Translations under genes and position numbers: made by a program
Part shown: piece by piece, positions 36,485 to 45,806 of the stretch
Layout of the letters: the number at the start of each line of letters is the position of its first letter
Numbering within the stretch: position 1 is the stretch's first letter
The notes under the pieces: model-generated
What the model was told of the DNA's origin: nothing
The model's database searches: none
Seen by the model: only the letters and a program-made list of their open reading frames with translations
From: Bacteroidota bacterium
GTDB lineage: Bacteria; Bacteroidota; Bacteroidia; Bacteroidales; VadinHA17
Length of the DNA stretch: 64,000 bases
Assembly: GCA_016718875.1 (NCBI GenBank)
Contig: JADKBL010000012.1
Location: 1 to 64,000, forward strand
Direction of reading: 5' to 3'

Positions 36485-36503
36485 TCCCGTTAAAAATATC
36501 ATA

Positions 36504-36989
36504 GTGACATCATTCTCAAAAATAACTTTTTTTTTATTTGCTGCATCACTGGCATTACTTTTAAGTTCATGCAAGCGGAGTAAAAATGATGTAATTCCTG
36601 ATGTTTATGTTGATTTTACAATTGACCTTGCCGATCCTGAATTTGTAAATCTCAATGCAATAGGAGGCACTGTGACTATAAATGAACTGACTAATAATTT
36701 CGGATACAGGGCTGCAGGCTTCTCCGGTAATGGCATAATTGTACATGCCGGAGTTGATGAGTTCTTTGCCTACGACAGAACCTGTCCGCATGATTATACA
36801 GAAAATGATTCTGCAGTCAGAATAAATCTGGACGGAACCAATACGCTCTATGCCGTCTGTCCGGAGTGCAAAACAAAATATGGTCTCCCTGTAAACGGCA
36901 CTCCTGTTGAAGGAGTCGGTCGATACCCTTTGAAAAACTACAAAACAAGCTACGACGGGCGACGGGTAAGGGTCTGGAACAATTATTGA
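36504..36989 (+). CDS. Rieske-like lipoprotein with a CxH...CxxC ligand set
   Basis: 161 residues from a GTG start. Lipobox LLLSSC gives Cys23 as the lipid anchor. The fold around CPH (Cys94, His96) and CPEC (Cys119, Cys122) corresponds to the Rieske cluster loops, which are normally CxH and CxxH. Here the last ligand is Cys instead of His, so a bound [2Fe-2S] cluster would have three Cys and one His, if it binds one at all. The short Gly-rich end (YGLPVNGTPVEGVGRYPL) is Rieske-like. Function unknown; likely envelope electron carrier. Own promoter, convergent with ahcY. Confidence 0.78.
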   Translation: MTSFSKITFFLFAASLALLLSSCKRSKNDVIPDVYVDFTIDLADPEFVNLNAIGGTVTINELTNNFGYRAAGFSGNGIIVHAGVDEFFAYDRTCPHDYTENDSAVRINLDGTNTLYAVCPECKTKYGLPVNGTPVEGVGRYPLKNYKTSYDGRRVRVWNNY

Positions 36990-36995
36990 AAAAAA

Positions 36996-37019
36996 GAGGC
37001 CGGCAAATCAGCCGGCCTC
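36996..37019. terminator. Terminator between the Rieske-like gene and ahcY
   Basis: GAGGCCGGC (36996-37004) pairs with GCCGGCCTC (37011-37019), 9 bp, 6-base loop. An A-run lies on the left, giving a T-run for ahcY on the minus strand. Probably works for both convergent genes. Confidence 0.85.
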
Positions 37020-37037
37020 ATTATCAACTATATTTTA

Positions 37038-38453
37038 TTAGTATCTGTAATGATCAGGTTTATAAGGGCCTGTCAACGGTACACTTATATAATCAGCCTG
37101 ATCCTTTGACAGCCTGGTAAGCCTTACTCCAAGCTGATCGAGATGCAGACGTGCAACCTCTTCATCAAGTTCTTTGGAAAGCCTGTAAACGCCAACCTTG
37201 TAATCTTTCTTCCAGAGGTCAAGCTGTGCAAGAGTCTGATTACTGAATGAATTACTCATAACAAATGATGGATGTCCTGTTGCACATCCAAGATTAACAA
37301 GTCTTCCTTCTGCAAGCATGAAAATAGCATGACCGGCAGGGAATTGATATTTATCAACCTGAGGTTTGATATTTATCTTCTTTACTCCCTTGAGCTCGTT
37401 GAGCTTATCAACCTGAATTTCATTATCAAAATGACCGATATTGCAAACTATTGCCTGGTCTTTCATTTTCATCATATGCTCAACGGTAATGACATCCCTG
37501 TTACCTGTTGCTGTCACATAAATATTTCCTTCATCAAGTGTATCTTCAACTGTCTTTACTTCAAATCCTTCCATTGAAGCCTGAAGAGCGCATATAGGAT
37601 CAATCTCGGTAACAATTACCCTGGCACCATACGATTTCATCGACCTTGCACATCCTTTACCAACATCACCATAGCCGCAAACAACTACAACCTTGCCTGC
37701 TATCATAACATCTGTTGCCCTCTTGATACCGTCAGCCAGTGATTCACGGCAACCATAAAGGTTATCGAATTTTGATTTTGTAACTGAATCATTTACATTG
37801 ATTGCAGGAACCAGAAGTTCTCCATTTTCCATCATCTGGTACAAACGGTGAACACCGGTAGTGGTTTCTTCAGAAATACCCTTGAGATCTTTCACAGCAC
37901 GGTGCCATCTCTGGGGATCTTTTGCAAGAATATCCTTCAGTGTTGCAAGAATGATTGCCTCCTCTCTCGATTCAGCTTTCTTATTCAGAATATCAGGGTT
38001 TTTCTCTGCTTTAAAACCAAGATGCACAAAAAGTGATGCATCTCCGCCATCATCAACAATCAGATGAGGTCCTTTTCCCTCTGGAAAGGAAAGTGCCATA
38101 TCGGTACACCACCAGTATTCTTCAAGAGTTTCACCTTTCCAGGCAAAAACAGGGATCCCGGCAGCAGCAATAGCCGCAGCTGCATGATCCTGTGTTGAAA
38201 ATATATTACAGCTGGCCCAGCGAACATCAGCACCAAGCTCAGCCAGAGTCTCTATAAGAACCGCTGTCTGAACAGTCATGTGAAGAGAGCCGGTAATACG
38301 TGCTCCTTTGAGAGGTTTTTCTGCTGAATATTTCTTTCTGATTGCCAGAAGACCCGGCATCTCTTTTTCTGCTATCTCAATCTCTTTCCTGCCAAACTCT
38401 GCCAGCGACATATCTTTGACCTTGTACTTAACTGTATCAACTATTACATTCAT
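37038..38453 (-). CDS. ahcY: Adenosylhomocysteinase
   Basis: 471 residues. It hydrolyses S-adenosylhomocysteine to adenosine and homocysteine with bound NAD. The NAD-binding motif is GYGDVGKGCARSM, followed by EIDPICALQASMEGF; the substrate part has HMTVQTAVLIETL and SCNIFSTQDHAAAA. It ends KPDHYRY, the conserved C-terminal tail that reaches the NAD site of the next subunit. The length includes the insertion found in many bacterial SAHases. Confidence 0.97.
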   Translation of the reverse strand: MNVIVDTVKYKVKDMSLAEFGRKEIEIAEKEMPGLLAIRKKYSAEKPLKGARITGSLHMTVQTAVLIETLAELGADVRWASCNIFSTQDHAAAAIAAAGIPVFAWKGETLEEYWWCTDMALSFPEGKGPHLIVDDGGDASLFVHLGFKAEKNPDILNKKAESREEAIILATLKDILAKDPQRWHRAVKDLKGISEETTTGVHRLYQMMENGELLVPAINVNDSVTKSKFDNLYGCRESLADGIKRATDVMIAGKVVVVCGYGDVGKGCARSMKSYGARVIVTEIDPICALQASMEGFEVKTVEDTLDEGNIYVTATGNRDVITVEHMMKMKDQAIVCNIGHFDNEIQVDKLNELKGVKKINIKPQVDKYQFPAGHAIFMLAEGRLVNLGCATGHPSFVMSNSFSNQTLAQLDLWKKDYKVGVYRLSKELDEEVARLHLDQLGVRLTRLSKDQADYISVPLTGPYKPDHYRY

Positions 38454-38472
38454 ATTTTAAATTTTAAGTCTG

Positions 38473-38480
38473 CAAAGATA
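38473..38480 (-). promoter_or_regulatory. Bacteroidota -7 box for ahcY
   Basis: Plus CAAAGATA reads TATCTTTG on the minus strand, 20 bases before the ahcY start. A TTTG lies at 38506-38503, spacer 22. Confidence 0.6.
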
Positions 38481-38497
38481 ATAAAATCTGATGGTTT

Positions 38498-39424
38498 TCA
38501 GGCAAATAGTTTAAGTGTTTCTTCTTTGTCAATGTGCATCTGGTCAACAAGCTGGCTTATACTGTCAAACCTCCTCTCATCGCGAAGCCTTTTCCTGAAA
38601 TTAACTGAGATATCCATACCGTAAATATCCCGGTCGAAATTCAGGATATTAACTTCAATACTCCTTGATACCTGGCTGCTGGTTATTGTCGGATTGGTTC
38701 CAATACTGAGCATCCCTGCATACCTGCCTTTGTCAGCTGATACTTCGACAGCATAAACACCATTGGCCGGTATAAGCTTATGAGCCTCCGCACGGATATT
38801 TGCTGTTGGAAATCCAATCGACCGGCCTATTTTCCTGCCCTCAACAACTGTTCCTGTAAGTAAATAATTGTATCCCAGAAGTTTATTAGCATCATCAAGG
38901 CGTCCGGCAAGCAATGCTTCCCTTATCGAGGTTGAACTTATTGACCCTCCGGCAGTTTCCAGTTCATGAAGCTGTTCCACTTTGAAATCCATCAGCCCTG
39001 AACATTGTTTTATTGTTCCAAAATCACCTTCTCCGCTCCTGCCGAAATGATGATCATAACCAACTATAAGATGTTTTGTTCCTATCCTCCTGACAAGGAT
39101 TTCTCTTACAAAATCACATGCCGGGATTCTGCTGAATTCATTACTGAAGTCAAGTATTACCAGATGGTCTATTCCCGTTTTTTCAAGAAGCTCTTTCTTC
39201 TCATCAAGGGTAGTCAGAAAAGTAAGATTTGCATGATCCTTCTCAAGAACCAGCCTCGGATGAGGAAATAAAGTTATAACAACAGATTCTCCTTTGCTCT
39301 CCCCCGCTTTCTTAACAAGGTGATCAATCAGCATTCTGTGTCCGCGGTGAACCCCGTCAAATATTCCCAGAGTCACCACCGGTGAATTAATTTTCAGTTC
39401 TGAATATCCGGTATGAATGATCAT
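38498..39424 (-). CDS. ribF: Bifunctional riboflavin kinase / FAD synthetase
   Basis: 308 residues. The N-terminal FAD synthetase (nucleotidyltransferase) domain has VTLGIFDGVHRGHRMLI, with the HxGH-type motif, and YDHHFGRSGEGDF. The C-terminal riboflavin kinase domain has GRKIGRSIGFPTANIRA and NGVYAVEV. Together they make FMN and FAD. Single gene, divergent from glgB. Confidence 0.95.
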   Translation of the reverse strand: MIIHTGYSELKINSPVVTLGIFDGVHRGHRMLIDHLVKKAGESKGESVVITLFPHPRLVLEKDHANLTFLTTLDEKKELLEKTGIDHLVILDFSNEFSRIPACDFVREILVRRIGTKHLIVGYDHHFGRSGEGDFGTIKQCSGLMDFKVEQLHELETAGGSISSTSIREALLAGRLDDANKLLGYNYLLTGTVVEGRKIGRSIGFPTANIRAEAHKLIPANGVYAVEVSADKGRYAGMLSIGTNPTITSSQVSRSIEVNILNFDRDIYGMDISVNFRKRLRDERRFDSISQLVDQMHIDKEETLKLFA

Positions 39425-39442
39425 AGCCTGTATTTATGGTTG

Positions 39443-39450
39443 CAAAATTA
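39443..39450 (-). promoter_or_regulatory. Bacteroidota -7 box for ribF
   Basis: Plus CAAAATTA reads TAATTTTG on the minus strand, 19 bases before the ribF start. Confidence 0.55.
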
Positions 39451-39528
39451 GCAAAGCCTCCCGATTGCAATAACAAAATGATTTTGTTTTTGTACTTTTA
39501 TATTAATTAATCCTTTTATCCAAATAGA

Positions 39529-41556
39529 ATGAAGTCTGGAAGTTTCTACAGTTCCGACCCCTGGCTGAAGCCATATGCCGGTGTTATAAATTCCCGGATA
39601 AACAAATGTGTTTCGAAAGAGAAAAAGCTTGCCGGCGATGGAACTCTTTGTGATTTTGCTCTTGGTCATTATTTTTATGGCCTTCACAGGACAAAAACCG
39701 GATGGGTTTTCAGGGAATGGGCTCCAAATGCAACAAAAATCTTTCTTACAGGCACATTTAATGACTGGAAGGAGAAGAAGGAATACTCCATGACAAGACT
39801 TAACAGTCAGGGAGATTGGGAACTGCATTTACCTGATACTGCCCTCAAACATGAAGATCTTTATAAAATGTCTGTCCACTGGGAGGGAGGAAAAGGTGAA
39901 AGAATACCCTCATATGCCAACCGCGTTATACAGGATGATTCAACAAAAATATTCAGTGCACAAGTCTGGAGCCCCCTTAAAAAGCACAACTGGAAGGTAA
40001 AAGATTTTATACCTGAAAGAACTGCTCTGATGATCTACGAAGCTCACGTTGGGATGTCATCTGAACTAGAGAAAGTTGGCACTTACAGCGAATTCACCAG
40101 GAATGTCCTTCCGTTAATTAAAAAAGCCGGTTACAATACTATTCAGCTGATGGCGATACAGGAACATCCCTTCTATGGATCATTCGGTTACCATGTATCG
40201 AATTTCTTCGCTGCATCATCAAGATTTGGTACTCCTGAGGAGCTTAAAGAGCTGATAGACAAAGCACACCAGGAGGGTATAGCAGTAATCATGGACCTTG
40301 TCCACTCACACTCGGTCAGAAATGTAATGGAAGGACTGGCTCTTCTTGACGGGTCTCCCGGACAGTTCTTCCATTCAAACGAAAGAAGGGTTCACAAGGC
40401 CTGGGATTCATTATGTTTTGATTATGGGAAGGAAAGCGTGATACATTTTCTCCTTTCCAACTGCAGATACTGGCTCGAGGAATACAAGTTCGACGGATTC
40501 AGGTTTGATGGTGTTACAAGCATGATTTATTACGACCATGGCCTTGAGAGAAACTTCACAGCCTATAATGAATACTTTGACGGGAACCAGGATGAGGATG
40601 CACTCATCTATCTGTTTCTTGCCAACAGACTTATTCACCAGTTCCGTCCCACTGCAATATCTGTTGCGGAAGAGATGAGCGGCATGCCCGGAGTTGCTGC
40701 GGAAAATGACAGAAAAGGATATGGTTTTGATTTCAGGCTTTCAATGGGAGTACCTGACTTCTGGATCAAACTGGTGAAGGAGACCCCAGATGAGCATTGG
40801 GATATGGGCAAGCTTATGTATGAACTGACAACACACAGGCCTGAAGAGAAAATAATATCATACTGTGAATCACACGATCAGGCCCTCGTTGGGGATAAAA
40901 CTCTGATTTTCAGAATGCTTGATGCTGAGATGTATACCGGCATGAATAATGATTATCACAGTTTTTCGATGGACAGGGGTATTGCACTGCATAAGATGAT
41001 AAGGCTTATTACTTTAAGCACTTCAGCAGGCGGTTATCTTAATTTTATGGGCAATGAGTTCGGGCATCCCGAATGGATAGATTTTCCGAGGGAAGGAAAC
41101 AACTGGAGCTATAAATTTGCCCGTCGTCAGTGGCACCTTGCTGAAGACAAAGATCTCAAGTATCATTACCTCTCACTTTTTGACAGGATGATGATAAAAC
41201 TCCATCATGATTTCAGGATCCTCGATAACCATTATATTACAAGGATCTATGAAAATAATTTCGACAAGGTAATTGCTTATATGCGCGGCGACTTCCTGTT
41301 TGTATTTAATTTCCACCCGGTAAATTCTTTCACCGACTACGGAATACCGGTACAGGGCAAATTCAAAATAGTTCTCGATTCAGATGATGCAGAATTGGGC
41401 GGATTCAACAGGATTGACAAATCAGGTGTCTACCTCTCAATAAAAAAGGCAGACAGGAACATTATCAATGCTCCTATCTACCTGTATCTTTACCTTCCTT
41501 CAAGGACAGCCCTTGTATTCAGAAGGGAAGCAATTAAAAAGGCAACTGACATCTAA
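39529..41556 (+). CDS. glgB: 1,4-alpha-glucan branching enzyme, eukaryote-like GH13
   Basis: 675 residues. A CBM48 domain (about 60-150; VFREWAPNATKIFLTGTFNDW) precedes the GH13 barrel. Catalytic blocks are VHSHS, the nucleophile in DGFRFDGVTSM, the acid/base in VAEEMSGMPG, and ESHDQALVG, with the C-terminal beta-sandwich ending near YLPSRTALVF. The AEExSGMPG form and the order of blocks resemble the eukaryotic GBE1 type more than E. coli GlgB. It makes alpha-1,6 branches in glycogen. Its stop overlaps the convergent synthase-phosphorylase gene by 4 bases. Confidence 0.92.
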   Translation: MKSGSFYSSDPWLKPYAGVINSRINKCVSKEKKLAGDGTLCDFALGHYFYGLHRTKTGWVFREWAPNATKIFLTGTFNDWKEKKEYSMTRLNSQGDWELHLPDTALKHEDLYKMSVHWEGGKGERIPSYANRVIQDDSTKIFSAQVWSPLKKHNWKVKDFIPERTALMIYEAHVGMSSELEKVGTYSEFTRNVLPLIKKAGYNTIQLMAIQEHPFYGSFGYHVSNFFAASSRFGTPEELKELIDKAHQEGIAVIMDLVHSHSVRNVMEGLALLDGSPGQFFHSNERRVHKAWDSLCFDYGKESVIHFLLSNCRYWLEEYKFDGFRFDGVTSMIYYDHGLERNFTAYNEYFDGNQDEDALIYLFLANRLIHQFRPTAISVAEEMSGMPGVAAENDRKGYGFDFRLSMGVPDFWIKLVKETPDEHWDMGKLMYELTTHRPEEKIISYCESHDQALVGDKTLIFRMLDAEMYTGMNNDYHSFSMDRGIALHKMIRLITLSTSAGGYLNFMGNEFGHPEWIDFPREGNNWSYKFARRQWHLAEDKDLKYHYLSLFDRMMIKLHHDFRILDNHYITRIYENNFDKVIAYMRGDFLFVFNFHPVNSFTDYGIPVQGKFKIVLDSDDAELGGFNRIDKSGVYLSIKKADRNIINAPIYLYLYLPSRTALVFRREAIKKATDI

Positions 41557-44500
41557 TCTATCCAACGCAGCAGGTAAAAATCCTGTCTGTGCGGAAGATC
41601 TTCATGTTTCGGGTAGATCCTTATTCCATAATAAAACGACCCTGCTCTTTCAGGCACAAGTGTTGCCCTGTAAAGACATTTGCCTGACTTGCAGCTCACA
41701 AGTTTGAACTCTTCTCTGTCAACATACTTGTATTCGCCATTTTTACCAAGCCTTGTAATTATGAATTCCACCCCTACATTTTCCTTTGGTATATTCTTAA
41801 CATGAAGTGCAATCTCAGCCTTATAATCATGTCCTGATCTGTATATATTCTCTTCTGTTTTCTCAAAACTGTAGTTGATCACTTCAATATTATCCCACTC
41901 TTCCCTCATCTTGCTCTTCCATGCAGCCAGCTCTTTAGCCTTCTCAAAATCGTTAACTTTAAGATATTTATGCCGTTTTGCCAGCTTTGAGTAATATTTT
42001 TCGTAATAGTCATCAATCATCCGCTTCATTGTGAATTCAGGAGCAATCCTTACCATGGTATTCTTTACACGGCTGACCCATTCAACGGGAACTCCCTGAT
42101 CATTAAATGAATAGTATGCAGGCACAATTTCATATTCAAGCATATTGTAGATCGTCTCGGCATCTACATCATCCTGCAGATCCTGATTTTCGTATGACCT
42201 TTTCTCCGGTAAAGCCCATCCTGCAAAAGCATGGTAACCTTCCACCCACCAGCCATCAAGAACGCTGAAATGGATTGTACCGTTCATTACTGCCTTCTCA
42301 CCACTGGTGCCTGAAGCTTCGAGAGGCCTGGTTGGGGTATTGAGCCAGATATCAACTCCTCTCACAAGATGCTTGGCAAGCTCTATGTCATAATTTTCAA
42401 TGAAAATCACTTTCCCTTCAAAACGGGGCATCTGTGATATCTCAAAGATTCTCCTTATAAGATCCTGCCCGCCACCATCATGAGGATGAGCTTTCCCGGC
42501 ATAAATAAACTGAACAGGTTTATCCGGATTATTTACTATCCTGTCGAGGCGATCCAGATCACGGAACAGGAGAGCTGCCCTTTTATATGTCGCAAAACGA
42601 CGGGCAAATCCTATTGTAAGGGCCTTCTCGTCGAGATGAGTACTGATATTCAGCAGAGTACGGGGACTAACATGTTTTTCCATCATGTCGCTCTGAAGCC
42701 TCTTTCTCAGATTTGCAAAAAGGCTCTTTTTTAGTCCGGTCTTTATATCATAAATCCTCTTATCATCTATCGAATAAAGTTTTTCCCAGTTTCCTCTGTC
42801 AACCTGATCAAAATTCACATCACCGGTAAGCTCCCTGTATATCTCCCTCCATTCGGGTGCAGTCCAGGTGGGGTGATGTACCCCGTTTGTGACATGTCCG
42901 ATAAAAAGTTCTTCTTTAAGATATCCGGGCCACAGCTTATTGAACATGCTCCGGCTTACCTTGCCATGAAGCTTGCTCACTCCATTAACTTCCTGCGACA
43001 TACGGGTTGCCAGGTATGACATGTTAAATTTCCTGTCGTTGTCACTTTCGCACTGCCCGAGCCCCATAAGCTCGCTCCATGAAATGTTAAGCCGGCTGTG
43101 ATAATGGGAAATATACTTTCGGAGAAGATCCTCATCAAATGCATCATGCCCTGCAGGTACCGGAGTATGGGTTGTAAATAAAGTTGAAGATCTTACCACT
43201 TCCAATGCCTGTACAAAGGTAAGATGATGGTCACTGATCAGTTTCCTGAGCCGCTCAAGGCTGATAAATGCCGAATGACCTTCATTGCTGTGATAGAGAT
43301 CAGTCTCTATTCCCATTGCTTCAAGAACTCTCATCCCTCCTATTCCGAGAACAAGTTCCTGCTTCAGCCTGTTTTCATTGTCTCCACCATAAAGATGGTG
43401 TGTGACATAACGGTCTTCCGGAATGTTCTCATCACAGTCGGTGTCGAGAAGGATAAGCTTTACCTTACCCACCATGGCAGCCCATACCCTTATCTTCACC
43501 ATGCGGCCGGGCCATGCAAGACTTACACTGAGATGATCACCATTTGCATCTTTTATTGGATGTATAGGAAGACGGCTGAAATCCTCTGAATCATATAAGG
43601 CAAGTTGTTCTCCTCTCGGACCTATCTTTTGCTTGAAATAACCAAACCTGTAAAGGAGCCCCATCCCTGTTATATTCAGATTTGAATCACTGGCTTCCTT
43701 AAGGTAATCGCCGGCAAGTATTCCAAGTCCACCTGAGTAAATCTTAAGGCACTGGTGTATCCCGAATTCCATTGAAAAATATGAGACAGATGGGTCTGTG
43801 GTGTTTACCGGTCTGCTCATATAAGCAGTAAATTTATCTTCTATTGCCTTTAGTTTGGTGAGAAAATTTTCATCATCCTCAAGTACAAGAAGCCTTTTGT
43901 AGTCGATTTTTTCAAGAAGCATTTTGGGATTGTGGCTCAATTCATCCCACAATGAAGGATCAAGACTTCTCATTAAATCTTCCGCATCAGAGTTCCATGA
44001 CCACCAAAGATTATCTGCAAGAGTCTTAAGGAACCCAAGTTTCTCGGGAACAGCACTCTGCACATAAATATCCTTCCACACCGGTACCTGGTGAGGTTTC
44101 CTTATTGTTAGTCCGGGAGCCTCAACAAACCTGGCAAATTCGCGGGGTTCTCCGCCACGCCTGTCAGCACTTTTGGTTAATGCAAATTCGTACGCCCTTA
44201 TATAATGCTCAACAAGTGTATCCCACATTGCTATACGCGAAATTTCGTGAGCCTTTCTGCGCGCCTCAGCAATTTCATCAGAACTAAGTCCAATGAAGTG
44301 GTCCATGAATTTCCGTAGTTCATGAACAACTTCTTTTTCATTATCATCATTTCTTTCAATGACGCGAATCCCGTTGCCTGGCTCCTTGAAATATGTCTTT
44401 ACCCAGAGTCCAAATCCTGATAATGAAGTTGTCACTGTTGGTATTGAGAACATAAGACTCTCAAGCGGAGTATAGCCCCATGGCTCATAATAAGAAGGGA

Positions 44501-45779
44501 AGACCGAAAGGTCAAAACCTATAAGAAGATCAAAATATGGTATATTAAAAATGCCATCATTGCCATTAAGGTATGAAGGGACAAAGATTACCTTAACCTG
44601 CGATTTTTCATCATTATCCAGTCCGTTTACAATAAACCTGCTGAGAACAGGGTCACTTGAAGGATAATGGAGGCTGTGACTCAGGTATTTATCCCAGCCT
44701 GTTGATTTTGCCCCATGGTACAGGATATCAATAATATCCTGTCTGGGTCCTTTATGATATGCCGGCATCAGCAGAAAAGCAACACACTCTTTTTTTAAAT
44801 TGTCCTTTTTCTTAAGTTCCCCGAGTGAATCGATGAATATATCTACTCCCTTATTCCTGAATTCATACCGGCCACTGTTGGCAACAAGCAGGCAATCAGG
44901 TGATAGAGAATAACCAAGGATAGCTTCTGCAACCTTTATAAGCCTTTGGCGGGCGTCATCTCTTTTTATATCAAAAGTATCAGGACCGGGGACAAAAGAA
45001 TCTTCAAAGCCATTTGGAGTAACTACATCAACCGGTTTGCCAAGAAAATGGCTGCATTCCCTGCCGGTTATTTCACTTACAGCTGTAAAAACATCAGCTT
45101 CCGCTGCAGATATCTTTTCAAGTGATTGTTTAGCAACAACATTAAACTCCCTCGAAATCTGTATTGGATTATATGTTTCCATCTTTCCATAGAGTGGCCG
45201 GTTATTTCCGGCTATACACCTTCCAAGTACTGTTGCATGAGTTGTAAATGAAGTGGATATCCAGGGTGCATTCTTTTTCAGGTAAAGGACTCCTGTACCT
45301 GTCATCCACTCGTGAAACTGCGCAACTATAAGATACTGATCAAGATAGAAAGAGGAATAACTTTCAATCACTTTCCCTGCAGCATAACCAAAAAGGGCAG
45401 GTTCAATGTAATCCCACTGACCGGAAATACTATCAAGTTTGAAAGTCTCCCAGAATCCGGCAAATATCTCATTCTGCTGACCGAAATAGGGTGTAAAATC
45501 TATAAGTATTACGATGGGTCTGCCGGCAATGTTCCATCTGCCTATTTTAACTTTTAATCCATCAGCCGCTGCTTTTTGCTTCCAGTCAGAAAAAAGTGAA
45601 TCATCAGGAATAAATTCAGGGTTAGTATCGACCTCCCTCCATACATCGGGACCAATAAGAATAAAATTATCACCCAGCTCTTCGATAATATTCAGTGCTT
45701 TTGTGGATACTACTGTATGTATCCCTCCAACTTTGTTACATACCTCCCAACTGGTCTCGAATAGAAATTCAACTTTCAT
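41553..45779 (-). CDS. Fused glycogen synthase (GT3-like) and alpha-glucan phosphorylase (GT35)
   Basis: 1408 residues in one frame. Residues about 1-550 are a GYS-like synthase: FLFETSWEVCNKVGGIHTVV at the start, LFGYAAGKVIESY, and SYYEPWGYTPLESLMFSIPTVTT near 440. A linker (about 550-575) leads to the DUF3417 N-terminal domain of the Thermus/Thermotoga-type phosphorylases (LADNLWWSWNSDAEDLM), then SYFSMEFGIHQCLKIYSGGLG and the PLP site EASGTSGEKAVMNG, with the Lys that binds PLP. A C-terminal extension of about 100 residues looks beta-rich. One chain thus carries the activities that build and break alpha-1,4-glucan. Last gene of the four-gene operon. Confidence 0.92.
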   Translation of the reverse strand: MKVEFLFETSWEVCNKVGGIHTVVSTKALNIIEELGDNFILIGPDVWREVDTNPEFIPDDSLFSDWKQKAAADGLKVKIGRWNIAGRPIVILIDFTPYFGQQNEIFAGFWETFKLDSISGQWDYIEPALFGYAAGKVIESYSSFYLDQYLIVAQFHEWMTGTGVLYLKKNAPWISTSFTTHATVLGRCIAGNNRPLYGKMETYNPIQISREFNVVAKQSLEKISAAEADVFTAVSEITGRECSHFLGKPVDVVTPNGFEDSFVPGPDTFDIKRDDARQRLIKVAEAILGYSLSPDCLLVANSGRYEFRNKGVDIFIDSLGELKKKDNLKKECVAFLLMPAYHKGPRQDIIDILYHGAKSTGWDKYLSHSLHYPSSDPVLSRFIVNGLDNDEKSQVKVIFVPSYLNGNDGIFNIPYFDLLIGFDLSVFPSYYEPWGYTPLESLMFSIPTVTTSLSGFGLWVKTYFKEPGNGIRVIERNDDNEKEVVHELRKFMDHFIGLSSDEIAEARRKAHEISRIAMWDTLVEHYIRAYEFALTKSADRRGGEPREFARFVEAPGLTIRKPHQVPVWKDIYVQSAVPEKLGFLKTLADNLWWSWNSDAEDLMRSLDPSLWDELSHNPKMLLEKIDYKRLLVLEDDENFLTKLKAIEDKFTAYMSRPVNTTDPSVSYFSMEFGIHQCLKIYSGGLGILAGDYLKEASDSNLNITGMGLLYRFGYFKQKIGPRGEQLALYDSEDFSRLPIHPIKDANGDHLSVSLAWPGRMVKIRVWAAMVGKVKLILLDTDCDENIPEDRYVTHHLYGGDNENRLKQELVLGIGGMRVLEAMGIETDLYHSNEGHSAFISLERLRKLISDHHLTFVQALEVVRSSTLFTTHTPVPAGHDAFDEDLLRKYISHYHSRLNISWSELMGLGQCESDNDRKFNMSYLATRMSQEVNGVSKLHGKVSRSMFNKLWPGYLKEELFIGHVTNGVHHPTWTAPEWREIYRELTGDVNFDQVDRGNWEKLYSIDDKRIYDIKTGLKKSLFANLRKRLQSDMMEKHVSPRTLLNISTHLDEKALTIGFARRFATYKRAALLFRDLDRLDRIVNNPDKPVQFIYAGKAHPHDGGGQDLIRRIFEISQMPRFEGKVIFIENYDIELAKHLVRGVDIWLNTPTRPLEASGTSGEKAVMNGTIHFSVLDGWWVEGYHAFAGWALPEKRSYENQDLQDDVDAETIYNMLEYEIVPAYYSFNDQGVPVEWVSRVKNTMVRIAPEFTMKRMIDDYYEKYYSKLAKRHKYLKVNDFEKAKELAAWKSKMREEWDNIEVINYSFEKTEENIYRSGHDYKAEIALHVKNIPKENVGVEFIITRLGKNGEYKYVDREEFKLVSCKSGKCLYRATLVPERAGSFYYGIRIYPKHEDLPHRQDFYLLRWID

Positions 45780-45806
45780 TTTAAGATTTTATTTATTAAT
45801 CGTACT

